Counted from the first letter of the stretch, positions 46,670 to 55,300 are shown. The stretch is 64,000 nt of DNA from Ostreococcus lucimarinus CCE9901 (GCF_000092065.1 NC_009355.1:310001-374000), one strand, 5' to 3'. Notes: generated by a model not told the origin, from the letters alone. Program-made: numbers and translations.

Positions 46670-48028
46670 ATGGACGATCGCACCGCGCTCCTCGGCGAAG
46701 AGCCCTCGACGCCGCGCGAGAAATCGCGCGGGAGTAGAATCATAGGCAAGGAGTTCGCGCGTTTCTTCGTCCTGGGCATATTCGTCGCCGTCGGCGTCTT
46801 CGTGAGCGCCGATTTCATCGCCAACATCCCGGCGCGGCGAGGCGCCGTGACGCGGCTCGGTCGGACGTGGACGTCCGCGGCCCCGCTCGCGCGTTGGGCG
46901 CACGTCGCGATCGAGGCGAACGTCGACGGGCGCAAGTTCGTCCCGGCGGTGGCCCATCGCGTGGTGGTGCTCGCGCTGTCGACCGGGGAGTCGCTCGCGC
47001 AGACTTACGAGTGGGCGTTGTCTTTGAAAGACGTCGGCGTGCGTAAATTCATGATTGGATGCGTCGACGACGCGTGTTTAAAGACGTTACAATCGCTGGA
47101 TGCGCCGGTGTTCGACGCGAGCGCGAGCGCGGAGAAATTTTCGCTCGACGGCGAGTCGCGCGAAGACGCGTGTCGGTGGGCTTCGCTCGAGAGCGCGAAG
47201 GAGCTTTTAAGCGAAGGGTACTCGGTGATCCTCGCGCAACCGACGATAAGATTTCGTAGGAATCCGATGGAAGTCGTCGCGGATTCGATTTCAAGACACG
47301 GGCGAAATAGCGTGTTCGCGATGCGAGGCGTGCACTCGAACGTCGTCACCGAGAAGGATTTGCGCGTTTGGACGGGTGGGACCTCGCTCGCAAGTCTTCG
47401 TGATGATTTCTTGATCTTCACCCCGGGCTCGCAGTCGTTGATTGATGATATGTTCACGAGTAGGGATGCGGACGTTCCCGCGGACGTTTTAGAGGCTGCG
47501 GGAGCGTCGAGCGATTTAGGATCGGCGGAACTCAGCTGGCGATCGAACGTTGCCTTCGTTCTCAACCACATCCTCAGCGTGAAGACGGGCTTGCGATGGA
47601 AATTAGCGAACGGGCAGGGTCCGGTCGATGCGGCGCCGTTCAAAACGAAACCGTACGAAGTCAGCGTCGACGCCGCGCTCTTGGGCAAAGATGGTTCGGT
47701 GCCAGGCACGACTGCGGAGTTAAGCGGCGTCGCGCGACTGAGCCACGACCGCGTCAAAGTCGTTCTCCTCGACACCGTCGTCGCCCGCGCGCACTGCAAC
47801 GACGCGTCGACGGATAACATGCCGAAGACGTACGTCGTCGGTTGCGATTTGGACGACGCCGCGCTCGCCGGCAGGCGCGTCGAAGTCGACCACCAGTGCA
47901 TGCTGATGAAAGGTTTGGAATCGCGCGTCGGCGGCCTCGGCATGTTCTCAGTTTTCGAGCACAAGGGTGAGAGTCCAATCTCGGATTCTCGCGGCTTCAT
48001 CGGCGCCCTCGACGCGTGCAGGCTTTAG
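46670..48028 (+). CDS. GT77-like type II membrane protein lacking the DxD motif
   Basis: 452 residues from the ATG at 46670. The cytosolic start (MDDRTALLGEEP) contains the acidic dileucine pattern DRTALL. A membrane anchor lies at about 30-50 (FFVLGIFVAVGVFVSADFI). The lumenal domain resembles the nucleotide-diphospho-sugar transferase fold: TYEWALSLKDVGVRKFMIGCVDD, CRWASLESAKELLSEGYSVIL, NPMEVVADSISRHG, AELSWRSNVAFVLNHILSVKTGLRWKL. In active members the second strand ends in a D-x-D metal site; here it reads AQPTIRF, without acids. The protein may therefore be a pseudo-transferase or use another site. Golgi or endosome location is inferred. Confidence 0.68.
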   Translation: MDDRTALLGEEPSTPREKSRGSRIIGKEFARFFVLGIFVAVGVFVSADFIANIPARRGAVTRLGRTWTSAAPLARWAHVAIEANVDGRKFVPAVAHRVVVLALSTGESLAQTYEWALSLKDVGVRKFMIGCVDDACLKTLQSLDAPVFDASASAEKFSLDGESREDACRWASLESAKELLSEGYSVILAQPTIRFRRNPMEVVADSISRHGRNSVFAMRGVHSNVVTEKDLRVWTGGTSLASLRDDFLIFTPGSQSLIDDMFTSRDADVPADVLEAAGASSDLGSAELSWRSNVAFVLNHILSVKTGLRWKLANGQGPVDAAPFKTKPYEVSVDAALLGKDGSVPGTTAELSGVARLSHDRVKVVLLDTVVARAHCNDASTDNMPKTYVVGCDLDDAALAGRRVEVDHQCMLMKGLESRVGGLGMFSVFEHKGESPISDSRGFIGALDACRL

Positions 48029-48125
48029 AATTTAATGTAGTTTGCGTTCGCGCGACGACTGTAAAATAACATGTTTCTCTTCGTGCGCTCGAGTCGACGA
48101 CACACTGCGTGACGCGCGGAGTTTC

Positions 48126-48472
48126 ATGCGCGGCGAGCGAGGGAAGACGCAGCAAGACCCGAGGACGGGGACGATCGAAGACGAGACCGCGCTCGACACG
48201 GGTGCGCGACGCGACGACGCGACGACGTTTCTCTGAATCGCTGCGTGAGAATCTCAATCAGCGTTTCCAACCGTGACTGACGCGCGCGCCTCGCGTGACG
48301 CACAGAGATAGAGCGAGTCGTCGGTGCGGAACGTTTTGACGCGGGACAGGGCGCGGTGCGGACGGATATCGGGTTCTTCGACGACTTTGACGACGATTTC
48401 GACGAGAGGGCGATTCGAGGGGACGTCGCCGTCGCCGCCGAAGAGAGACGAGACGGCGCGTCGTCCGAGTAA
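48126..48472 (+). CDS. Spliced acidic microprotein, COP9-signalosome subunit 9 (CSNAP)-like
   Basis: Join 48126..48201 with 48306..48472 gives 80 residues, ending TAA at 48470-48472. The protein starts MRGERGKTQQDPRTGTIEDE and contains GFFDDFDDDFDE near residue 50. That resembles the F-F-N-D-F-x-D-x-F-D-D motif with which COPS9/CSNAP inserts into the COP9 signalosome. It extends about 25 residues beyond that motif, unlike human COPS9. The open frame crosses the junction cleanly, and the signal CTGACG lies before the acceptor, so the gene is supported even if the name is not. The TFB4 start follows after 3 bases. Confidence 0.62.
48202..48305 (+). other. Intron of the CSN9-like gene
   Basis: The donor is GTGCGCG after a phase-1 base, CTGACG lies at 48277-48282, and the acceptor CGCACAG ends at 48305. 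Splicing removes the in-frame TGA at 48234-48236. Confidence 0.7.
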
Positions 48473-48475
48473 ATC

Positions 48476-49450
48476 ATGGCGGCTCGCGAAGACGACGTGG
48501 CGGACGATAAGTCACTTTTAGTTGTACTCGTGGAGACGAACCCGCGGTACTGGGCGGCGAGCGAGGGGAAGGGAGACGGCACCGCGGCGGCGAACGGGTT
48601 GTCGAGCGTGCTCGAGGCCACGACGGTGTTTCTGAATAGTTTCTTTGCTTTGAATCAGCAAAATAGAGCGGCGGTGATCGCGGTGCACGACGATGGATGC
48701 CATTATCTGTATACGTCGCCGTTGGGTGGGGCCATCGACGACGAGGCCGAGGACGCGGAGGACGCGCGTTGGACGAACAAGGTGGGCGGCTTGGATCCGT
48801 TGCAAACGGAAGCGGGACCGACGATGTTGACGCGGTTAGGAGAGTTAAACGCTGGAGACGCTTCGGCAAGTGCGACGGGTAAGAAGCGTACGAAGACGGC
48901 GACCCCATCGTCGCGCGCGGCGATGTCGTCGCCTTTCGCCGGCGCGTTGAGTCTGGCGCTGTGTTACTGCAACCGCGCGCAAACGCTGGAAACCGCCGCC
49001 GGTTTACGAGTCAGACCGCGCATTCTGTGCTTACAAGCATCTCAAGACAATCCCACGGATTACATCTCGATGATGAACGCGATATTTTCGGCGCAACGAC
49101 AATCAATACCCATAGACGCGTTCGCGCTCGGCGAGCACGATTTGCCGTTTCTCCAACAAGCCGCGCACATCACTCGCGGCGCCTACGTAAAGCCCACGCA
49201 TGGCGCCGGTTTGCTTCAATACCTCCTCTCCACCGCCGCCCTGGACATGCGCAGTCGCTCTCACCTCAAGCTCCCCGCCGCGCGCGGCGTCGACTTTCGA
49301 GCCTCTTGTTTCTGCCACAAGCGTCCGGTGAGCGTCGGCTTCGTGTGCTCGGTGTGCCTCAGCATCTTTTGCGAACGTCGATCGTCGTGCGATACCTGCG
49401 GCGCCGACTTCGCCGCCGACGCCCAAGTCACGAGCGTTCCATCCGCGTAG
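48476..49450 (+). CDS. TFB4: TFIIH subunit TFB4/p34
   Basis: 324 residues. A short acidic start runs into the vWA-like domain: LLVVLVETNPRYW, TVFLNSFFALNQQNRAAVIAVH, MSSPFAGALSLALCYCNR, RILCLQASQDNPTDYISMMNAIFSAQRQSIPIDAFAL, FLQQAAHITRGAY. The C-terminal zinc finger has CFCHKRPVSVGFVCSVCLSIFC and CDTCGADF. Tfb4 is a core TFIIH subunit that binds Ssl1/p44 and acts in transcription initiation and nucleotide-excision repair. The start codon matches the family's N-terminus, so the three-base distance to the preceding CSN9-like stop is real in this model. Confidence 0.96.
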   Translation: MAAREDDVADDKSLLVVLVETNPRYWAASEGKGDGTAAANGLSSVLEATTVFLNSFFALNQQNRAAVIAVHDDGCHYLYTSPLGGAIDDEAEDAEDARWTNKVGGLDPLQTEAGPTMLTRLGELNAGDASASATGKKRTKTATPSSRAAMSSPFAGALSLALCYCNRAQTLETAAGLRVRPRILCLQASQDNPTDYISMMNAIFSAQRQSIPIDAFALGEHDLPFLQQAAHITRGAYVKPTHGAGLLQYLLSTAALDMRSRSHLKLPAARGVDFRASCFCHKRPVSVGFVCSVCLSIFCERRSSCDTCGADFAADAQVTSVPSA

Positions 49451-49490
49451 TTTAGTCACCGCCGTCCGCCGCGCGTGTAACGCGACGCGT

Positions 49491-49504
49491 CCAATCAATC
49501 CAAT
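49491..49504 (+). promoter_or_regulatory. Two CCAAT boxes upstream of the HNH gene
   Basis: CCAAT occurs at 49491-49495 and 49500-49504, about 250 bases before the HNH start codon and just after the end of TFB4. The spacing is typical for NF-Y sites; function is inferred. Confidence 0.4.
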
Positions 49505-49744
49505 CCGTTCCGTTCCCATCCGCCGCGCGTGGCGCCGGACCGCCGGAGACGGTTAAAAACAGTTGCGCCCGAGAATCATCATTCATCGTCGTCCCGCACA
49601 CCACCGCGCCGGTCGCGCGTCCCATCGCGAATCGTCGCGCGCGCGCGAACTCCGCGCGCGCGCGCGCGCGTTCGTCTCGCCTCTCTCGCGCGCGCGCGCG
49701 TCGAAACGAACGACGCGTCGCGACGAATTTCAAACTTGGCGAAC

Positions 49745-50509
49745 ATGTCGCGCGTCGCCGCGACGATGCGAGCGCAGCGCGCGGGAAACGCGGGAAATCG
49801 ACGCCCCGCGGCGCGCAAACGCGCGGCGAAGCGCGGGGACGACGCGCGAAGCGTCGGGGCGCACGCGAACGCGGTCGCGCTGCCGACGAGCTTGGTCAAG
49901 GAAGCGACGGATGGAAAGCTGGAGCTCGCGAGCGACGAACGCGTGTTGGTCCTGGACGTCGGGTATCAGACGATCGATATCGTGCCGTGGCAGCGAGCGA
50001 TGGTGCTGCAGATGATGATGAAGGTGGACGTGATCAGTTACTACGACGGGCCTTGGGCGCTGAGCGCGGAGGAGGCGTATTACGTGCCGGCGGTGGTGCG
50101 CACGCGATCTTACAATAGGCACCAGAGTCACAAAACGCCTTTGATTTCGTTGCATAGAAAAAATATCTTCATCAGGGATGGGTTTCGGTGTCAGTACTGT
50201 GGGAAGGGTGAGAATCTCACCGTCGATCACGTGGTGCCGGCGTCGAAAGGTGGGCCCTGGGCGTGGGAGAATCTCGCCACGGCGTGCGCGAAGTGCAACA
50301 ACAAGAAGGGCGACAAAACGTTGTCACAAAGCGGGATGCGGCTTCGAACGACGCCCACGGCGCCGACGGTGGCGAACATGTGCATGTATACGCGCCATGG
50401 ACGGTTCGTAAATCCACCGGAAGAGTGGGTGCCGTACATACCAGTCAATCAAATCGTTCGCACGCACAAGGACAAGAAAATTTCAAATCCCGCCGCGCGA
50501 ACAAGGTGA
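49745..50509 (+). CDS. HNH-type nuclease-fold protein, plastid/cyanobacterial type
   Basis: 254 residues from the ATG at 49745. An Arg/Ala-rich leader (about 45 residues) precedes the domain found in many cyanobacteria: LVLDVGYQTIDIVPWQRAMVL, YYVPAVVRTRSY, LHRKNIFIRDGFRCQYCGK, the HNH core ENLTVDHVVPASKGG, WENLATACAKCNNKKGDKTL. The zinc pairs CQYC and CAKC and the His-His-like DH dipeptide are intact, so the domain could be catalytic. The leader and the cyanobacterial family resemblance suggest a nucleus-encoded plastid protein of endosymbiotic origin. The biological target is unknown. It is not part of an intron or mobile element here. Confidence 0.82.
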   Translation: MSRVAATMRAQRAGNAGNRRPAARKRAAKRGDDARSVGAHANAVALPTSLVKEATDGKLELASDERVLVLDVGYQTIDIVPWQRAMVLQMMMKVDVISYYDGPWALSAEEAYYVPAVVRTRSYNRHQSHKTPLISLHRKNIFIRDGFRCQYCGKGENLTVDHVVPASKGGPWAWENLATACAKCNNKKGDKTLSQSGMRLRTTPTAPTVANMCMYTRHGRFVNPPEEWVPYIPVNQIVRTHKDKKISNPAARTR

Positions 50510-50600
50510 GCGCTCACGAATCGCCGCACGCTGTAATTACTAGTGTACGCTGCTCTCTGTTCAAATATGCAAGTTGTTATCAAATAATTATCACTTTCCT

Positions 50601-51557
50601 TCAACTTTTCGTCGTCATCAATCGTTCTAAGCGCGCGGCCTCGTCTTTGACGTTTACAGTCACCGTGCGCACGTCGCCGCTCAACTGCACCAGTCCAGGC
50701 TTGGCGCCGCGTGGTTTACTCACTTGCCGGCATCGCACTAGCGACACGGGCGCGCGCCCGACCTGATTGGCCTTACTATTCGCAGCCGCTAAAACCGCCG
50801 CGTCTATCATCGTTTCCTTCGGTAAATCGTCTCCGGTGTATCGAATGACGACGTGCGATCCCGGACACCCCGCCGCGTGCATCCACCAGTCTCTCGAGTC
50901 GCGACACTGCGGATCACAACTCACGCTATCGTTATCTGAGGACGTTCGCCCGACGCGTATATCAATCCCATCCACGCTGACGAACGTCCAGTACGGCATC
51001 CTCGGTTTATCCGACCTCGGCCCTTTCACCTTTGGCACTCGCGGCGGTCGCGCGGGCGGCGCGTCGTCCACGCGCAACGCCTTCGCGCGCTCGTACGCGT
51101 CATCGACGAACATCGGCGAATTCACGCTCTTACACCCACGCAATACGTCACTCAACGCATTTAAATCATTGAGCTCAGTCTTGCAACTCGTGAGATCGCT
51201 CGCGATCGCGTCGACGTCCGGACAGGCGGCTAACTCGGCTTCGCTCGCGTCCTCCTTTGCCATGAGCGCTTCCACCGTCTCTCGCGCCACGCGAAGTTTC
51301 GTCGTCGCCTTGCCCACCTTCTTCAGCGCGCGCTCGATGCGTCGCTGCGTTTCCTTGCGCATGCCGTCGAGGTTTATCTCATCCGCTGGCTTGAACGACG
51401 TGGATTCTTCCTCAGTTTGTCCCGAAGTCTCAGCCGCCCTGAGCGGGACGACGACTTTGCGAGCAAATTTACGCGTCAACGGCGCGCGGTGGTGCGTCGA
51501 GGAGGTGATACGCGCGCGTGTGTTCGCACATGGCGTCGCGAGGCGCGTCGCGAGCAT
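50601..51557 (-). CDS. Plastid NFACT-R (DUF814) domain protein, RqcH-like C-terminal half
   Basis: 318 residues from the ATG complementary to 51555-51557. The leader MLATRLATPCANTRARITSS fits plastid import. A coiled-coil hairpin follows at about 65-150. The NFACT-R domain is at about 185-290: PYWTFVSVDGIDIRVGRTSSDND, DWWMHAAGCPGSHVVIR, AAVLAAANSKANQ, SLVRCRQVSKPRGAKPGLVQL. Bacterial RqcH and eukaryotic NEMF need an NFACT-N domain plus this one for ribosome-associated quality control. Only the second half is here. An upstream ATG (51659) overlaps the stop of the preceding gene as ATGA. Confidence 0.85.
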   Translation of the reverse strand: MLATRLATPCANTRARITSSTHHRAPLTRKFARKVVVPLRAAETSGQTEEESTSFKPADEINLDGMRKETQRRIERALKKVGKATTKLRVARETVEALMAKEDASEAELAACPDVDAIASDLTSCKTELNDLNALSDVLRGCKSVNSPMFVDDAYERAKALRVDDAPPARPPRVPKVKGPRSDKPRMPYWTFVSVDGIDIRVGRTSSDNDSVSCDPQCRDSRDWWMHAAGCPGSHVVIRYTGDDLPKETMIDAAVLAAANSKANQVGRAPVSLVRCRQVSKPRGAKPGLVQLSGDVRTVTVNVKDEAARLERLMTTKS

Positions 51558-51655
51558 CGCGCGCGTCGTGCGTCCGGCGCGCGGTGCGTTATGACGCCGC
51601 GGGACGCTCGGGCGGCGCTGCGCGGCGTCGGCCGCGCTCGATCCGTCTCCAAGAT

Positions 51656-53041
51656 TCATCCGACGAACCCGAAGTATTCTGGATCGTTTTGTATGAGTTT
51701 CGTGCGATTATTCAATCGATGTGTGTCGTCGTCGCTCTCGCACTCGTCATCTTTGCGAGCGTCGCGTAAGGCTTCTTCCACGACGGCGGATGTCGGCACT
51801 GGGCGCGGAGCGAGCGCCTTCATCGCTTCCTCCAAAGTGGCGTATTGCGGGAGTGGACGGATCCCGAGGAGTTCTGGCGTTCGTGCTTGTTTGTTCTTCA
51901 CCAACATATCGTCGTCAGCTCGCATGAGGGCGTACATGATCATGTCTCGCGTATCTGCCATCGCGTCTTCGACGACGAAACGCGAGGCGCCGGCGACGAC
52001 GTACGCGCGCGACGATTTGGCGTTCATCGAAGCCGCTTTGACGATGAGCTCGGCGTCGCGCGCGTCGATGCGCGAGGAGTGTTCACCGTATACAACTGCG
52101 AAATGGCACGACACAGTTTCGATCGATCTCCACACTGAGTCTTCGTCGTACTCGCAATAAAACTCAGGATCCATTCGCCAGCGCCATAGCGCCTCTGCGC
52201 CATCGTCGCGTCGCGAACCGCGCGTGATCGTGCAAAGCGCGCGCAAGCACACGTGTTTCAAGTTACGCCGCTCCGGGTCCACGTCACTTGTGGTGATAGA
52301 CGGCGATAACAATGCGTGTACCGCACCTACCGCGTCCTCAAACGCCGCTGCTTGCAATGGGTGGAATGCAAACGCGTCGATCGGAGCCAGCGGCGAACAT
52401 TCCACCAGCACCGTCGACGCGACCAGCCTCGGGTTCTTGTTTTCCACCATCGTCGCGACGATGCCACCCATACCGATTCCGACGATCGTCAACGGTCGAA
52501 CGTATAAATCGAGCTCGATGATGAAAGACTCGATGTCGTCGGCTAAATCGCTCGGCGAGTATCGCTTTTCGCGCGACCACGTCGTCTCGCCGTGTCCACG
52601 CAAATCGATCGTGTACGCCCGATACCCGCGCTCACTCAAAGACTTTGCGATACCACAATACACGTCTCCACACTCCCCGACGTCGTGCAAAACGAGCACG
52701 ACGCGATCATCGCCGCCGTACTCGCGATACCGCATCCGCATCCCAGTCCCGACGTCCGCGAACCGCGCCTTTGCCCCCGAACCCAACTCGCGCTCGTGCG
52801 CCTCCGCCGCCACCATCGCGCGCTCCAAACGCCTTGTGTCAGCGTGCGGCGCAGTCAACGCTCGCACGATCACCGCGCTCGTCGCCATCGCCGTCAACGC
52901 GCTCGTCGGCGCCTTCAGTCCGAATAACGCTTCGCACTCCGCCCTTCGTCGTTCAGTTCGCGCGCGTCGGTGCGACGGCGTCGGCTCCCACGTCTCGAGC
53001 GGGATCGCGTCGAGCGCGGCATCGATGTCGTCGAGATCCAT
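51656..53041 (-). CDS. Alpha/beta-hydrolase fold protein with Ser and His of the triad replaced
   Basis: 461 residues from the ATG complementary to 53039-53041. The fold is clear: RMRYREYGGDDRVVLVLHDVGECGDVY, GYRAYTIDLRGHGETTW, LTIVGIGMGGIVATMV, LVASTVLVECSPL, HFAVVYGEHSSR. The nucleophile elbow, normally G-x-S-x-G, reads G-I-G-M-G, so the serine is a glycine. The usual histidine (G-A-G-H) is replaced in GASRFVVED. Both catalytic residues are thus missing although the frame is intact, which suggests a non-catalytic role or a different reaction. A basic N-terminal part and an unusual C-terminal extension of about 100 residues (RTPELLGIRPLPQYATLEEAM) are present. Confidence 0.82.
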   Translation of the reverse strand: MDLDDIDAALDAIPLETWEPTPSHRRARTERRRAECEALFGLKAPTSALTAMATSAVIVRALTAPHADTRRLERAMVAAEAHERELGSGAKARFADVGTGMRMRYREYGGDDRVVLVLHDVGECGDVYCGIAKSLSERGYRAYTIDLRGHGETTWSREKRYSPSDLADDIESFIIELDLYVRPLTIVGIGMGGIVATMVENKNPRLVASTVLVECSPLAPIDAFAFHPLQAAAFEDAVGAVHALLSPSITTSDVDPERRNLKHVCLRALCTITRGSRRDDGAEALWRWRMDPEFYCEYDEDSVWRSIETVSCHFAVVYGEHSSRIDARDAELIVKAASMNAKSSRAYVVAGASRFVVEDAMADTRDMIMYALMRADDDMLVKNKQARTPELLGIRPLPQYATLEEAMKALAPRPVPTSAVVEEALRDARKDDECESDDDTHRLNNRTKLIQNDPEYFGFVG

Positions 53042-53182
53042 CGCCGTTCGCCTCTCGCGCCGCGTCCGCGCGCGCGTCGTCGAGTGCGCCCGAGCGCGCG
53101 CGCGACTCGAGCGTTTATTAAAGTAACGCCTTTCGCGCGCGTCGAGCGAGTCAACGCCTGGCGCGCCAGTTTTAGTCGCGCG

Positions 53183-55219
53183 ATGTCGCGTCACGCGCGC
53201 AAGCGCGCGGCGAAACCGCCCGGGTCGAGCGCGAGCGCGAGCGTCGACGACGCGGGGAGCGCGCGACGGGTGTTCGACGACGACGGGCGCGAGGTGACGC
53301 CGCGACCGCTCGGCGGAAGATCAATCGGCGCGGAAGCGACGACGACGCGGGAACGCGCGGACGCGCGCGCGCCGAGACCGTCGCTCACGGCGTCGGTGAG
53401 CGCGTTCGAGACGGTTTTGAGCGAGACGAGCGAGACGACGAGCGCGGAGTGCGCGATAGGGCAAGATGCGCTCGCGCGTCGCGATCGAGGACGAGGAAGT
53501 CGAGGCGAACGCGAACGCGCGTCGACGATTGAGATTGTTCGCGCGGATGGATCTGAAAGCGAATCGTCGAGCGATGACGACGGCGATGCGCGCGCAAGAG
53601 ATTTGGCGTACTTGGCGAGGGTTGAAGATCGACGCGCGGCGCGCGTACGAGTGAACGACGCGAGCGCGCAAACGTTGGGCGCGCTGCGCTTCGACGCGCA
53701 CGCGTTGACCGAAAGAATCGAGCGGGAGGTGCGCGTGGTGCAAGCGGATGAGTTCGATTGTGATCGCGATGACGATGATAGTGTTAATGGCGCGTCGTCG
53801 TCGCGAGCGCCGGAGATTCGCGTGAACGTTTTACGCGCGATGGAATCCGCGCTGCGAGAACGCGAGCGATTGGAGTATTGCTTGAAGTATCGCGGTTTAC
53901 GTCCGAGCGACGACGACGCGAGCGCTCTGAGCGCGCTCACGATACTAACGTGCGAGCAAACGCGAGGGATGAACGTGTCGAGCGTGAAGTTAAATCCGGT
54001 ATGGGGAGACCTAGTGTGCGTCGCGTACGGCGAGTTTAGTTTTGCGGGGGCGAATCGGGAAACGCGTGAAAAGGGCGCGCTGGCTTTTTGGTCGATTAGA
54101 TCGGAAGCACCCCTGTGCGTCTTACGACTCGAAAGTGGTGTGATGTCCATAGATTGGTCGCGTCGCGATCCGAACTTACTCGCCGTGGGGTGTTACGACG
54201 GTGAAGTATTCGTTTACGACGTTGGAGAATTTGTGTCGCGCGATGGCTCGGCGACGACGAGCGATTCGACGACGATGACGACGACGACTCGACGTGGTCA
54301 AATCACGTCGAGCGAGCAAAGACACAGCGATCCGGTGTGGGCGGTCACGTGGGTTGCGGTGAAAGCAACCGATGGATTCGAAGACGAAGAGAATGTGGAT
54401 ACGGTAACCGCTCTGGTCTCGGCGTCGACGGATGGCAAAGTTATGCGATGGGATTTGCGCGATGGCTTGTACGGGACGGAGGTGCTCGCCGTGCGGTGGT
54501 CGCCGCCGGGTGTCGAGAACGATGGAGCCGTGAGCTCGAAGGCGAGTGAGACGCGCGGGGGGGATCTTGTTCAGCACAGCGGGGTGATGTGTCTGGACTT
54601 TTCGTCGGATGCAAAGTACTACGTCGTCGGAACGGAGGAAGGGAAAATCCACAAATGTTCCTTGTCGTACTCTGATCAATACTTGGCCTCGTACGCCTCA
54701 CACGTCGGTCCTGTGTACGCGATCAAGTTCAATCCGTTCCACGAACGCGTTTTCGTGACGTGCTCTGCGGATTGGACGGTGCGCGTTTTTCTCGATGATA
54801 CTCAAAGAGACGACGACGCATTTGCGTCCATCGACGAGGCATCATCACGATTGAAAGCATCGAGCCTGATTCAGCCTCGCGTTGTGATCGAGTACAGCCA
54901 ACAGCCCATCAATGCCGTGGACTGGAGCCCATGGTGCGCGACAGAATTCGCACTGGTGACGGACGCCGGGACGATCGAGATTTGGGATTTGGCATCCTCC
55001 TCGGTGGTGCCAAAACATGAACTTTCAATCACAGACGATAAAACAGCCGCGGTGAGCGTGACATACGCGCATGACGCGCCAGTCATTCTCGTCGGTTGCG
55101 CATCAGGATCGACGCACGTGTTGCGCATGAAATGGCGAGACCCTACGGAAGGCATCGCTGCTAAAGAGACTCAACGCGAGCGCCTTGAAGAGGTTTTAGG
55201 CACGTCGATAAAATCGTGA
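53183..55219 (+). CDS. DNAI4: Axonemal dynein intermediate chain, DNAI4/WDR78 (IC138) type
   Basis: 678 residues from the ATG at 53183. The N-terminal 240 are disordered and acidic. Near residue 225 EYCLKYRGLRP matches the conserved stretch before the propeller of DNAI4. The WD repeats then carry the diagnostic pieces VWGDLVCVAYGEFSF, SIDWSRRDPNLLAVGCYDG, HSDPVWAVTWV, GVMCLDFSSD, VVGTEEGKIHKCSLSYSDQYLASY, GPVYAIKFNPFHERVFVTCSADWTV and INAVDWSPW. In cilia this chain belongs to inner-arm dynein I1/f and controls bending. Cytoplasmic dynein intermediate chains look different, so the axonemal assignment is good. The gene is not visibly degraded. Confidence 0.85.
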   Translation: MSRHARKRAAKPPGSSASASVDDAGSARRVFDDDGREVTPRPLGGRSIGAEATTTRERADARAPRPSLTASVSAFETVLSETSETTSAECAIGQDALARRDRGRGSRGERERASTIEIVRADGSESESSSDDDGDARARDLAYLARVEDRRAARVRVNDASAQTLGALRFDAHALTERIEREVRVVQADEFDCDRDDDDSVNGASSSRAPEIRVNVLRAMESALRERERLEYCLKYRGLRPSDDDASALSALTILTCEQTRGMNVSSVKLNPVWGDLVCVAYGEFSFAGANRETREKGALAFWSIRSEAPLCVLRLESGVMSIDWSRRDPNLLAVGCYDGEVFVYDVGEFVSRDGSATTSDSTTMTTTTRRGQITSSEQRHSDPVWAVTWVAVKATDGFEDEENVDTVTALVSASTDGKVMRWDLRDGLYGTEVLAVRWSPPGVENDGAVSSKASETRGGDLVQHSGVMCLDFSSDAKYYVVGTEEGKIHKCSLSYSDQYLASYASHVGPVYAIKFNPFHERVFVTCSADWTVRVFLDDTQRDDDAFASIDEASSRLKASSLIQPRVVIEYSQQPINAVDWSPWCATEFALVTDAGTIEIWDLASSSVVPKHELSITDDKTAAVSVTYAHDAPVILVGCASGSTHVLRMKWRDPTEGIAAKETQRERLEEVLGTSIKS

Positions 55220-55300
55220 TGAAATAAGACACATAAGGCAACATTACAGCGCAGTTCTATAAGAGAACCAGGTTAAACTACTCTAAAGTAAAAACGAAGA

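Noticed and set aside
49745-50509. HNH protein as a homing endonuclease or mobile element
   Set aside because: Single stand-alone gene with a transit-type leader, no intron or terminal repeats around it, and a cyanobacterial/plastid family look.
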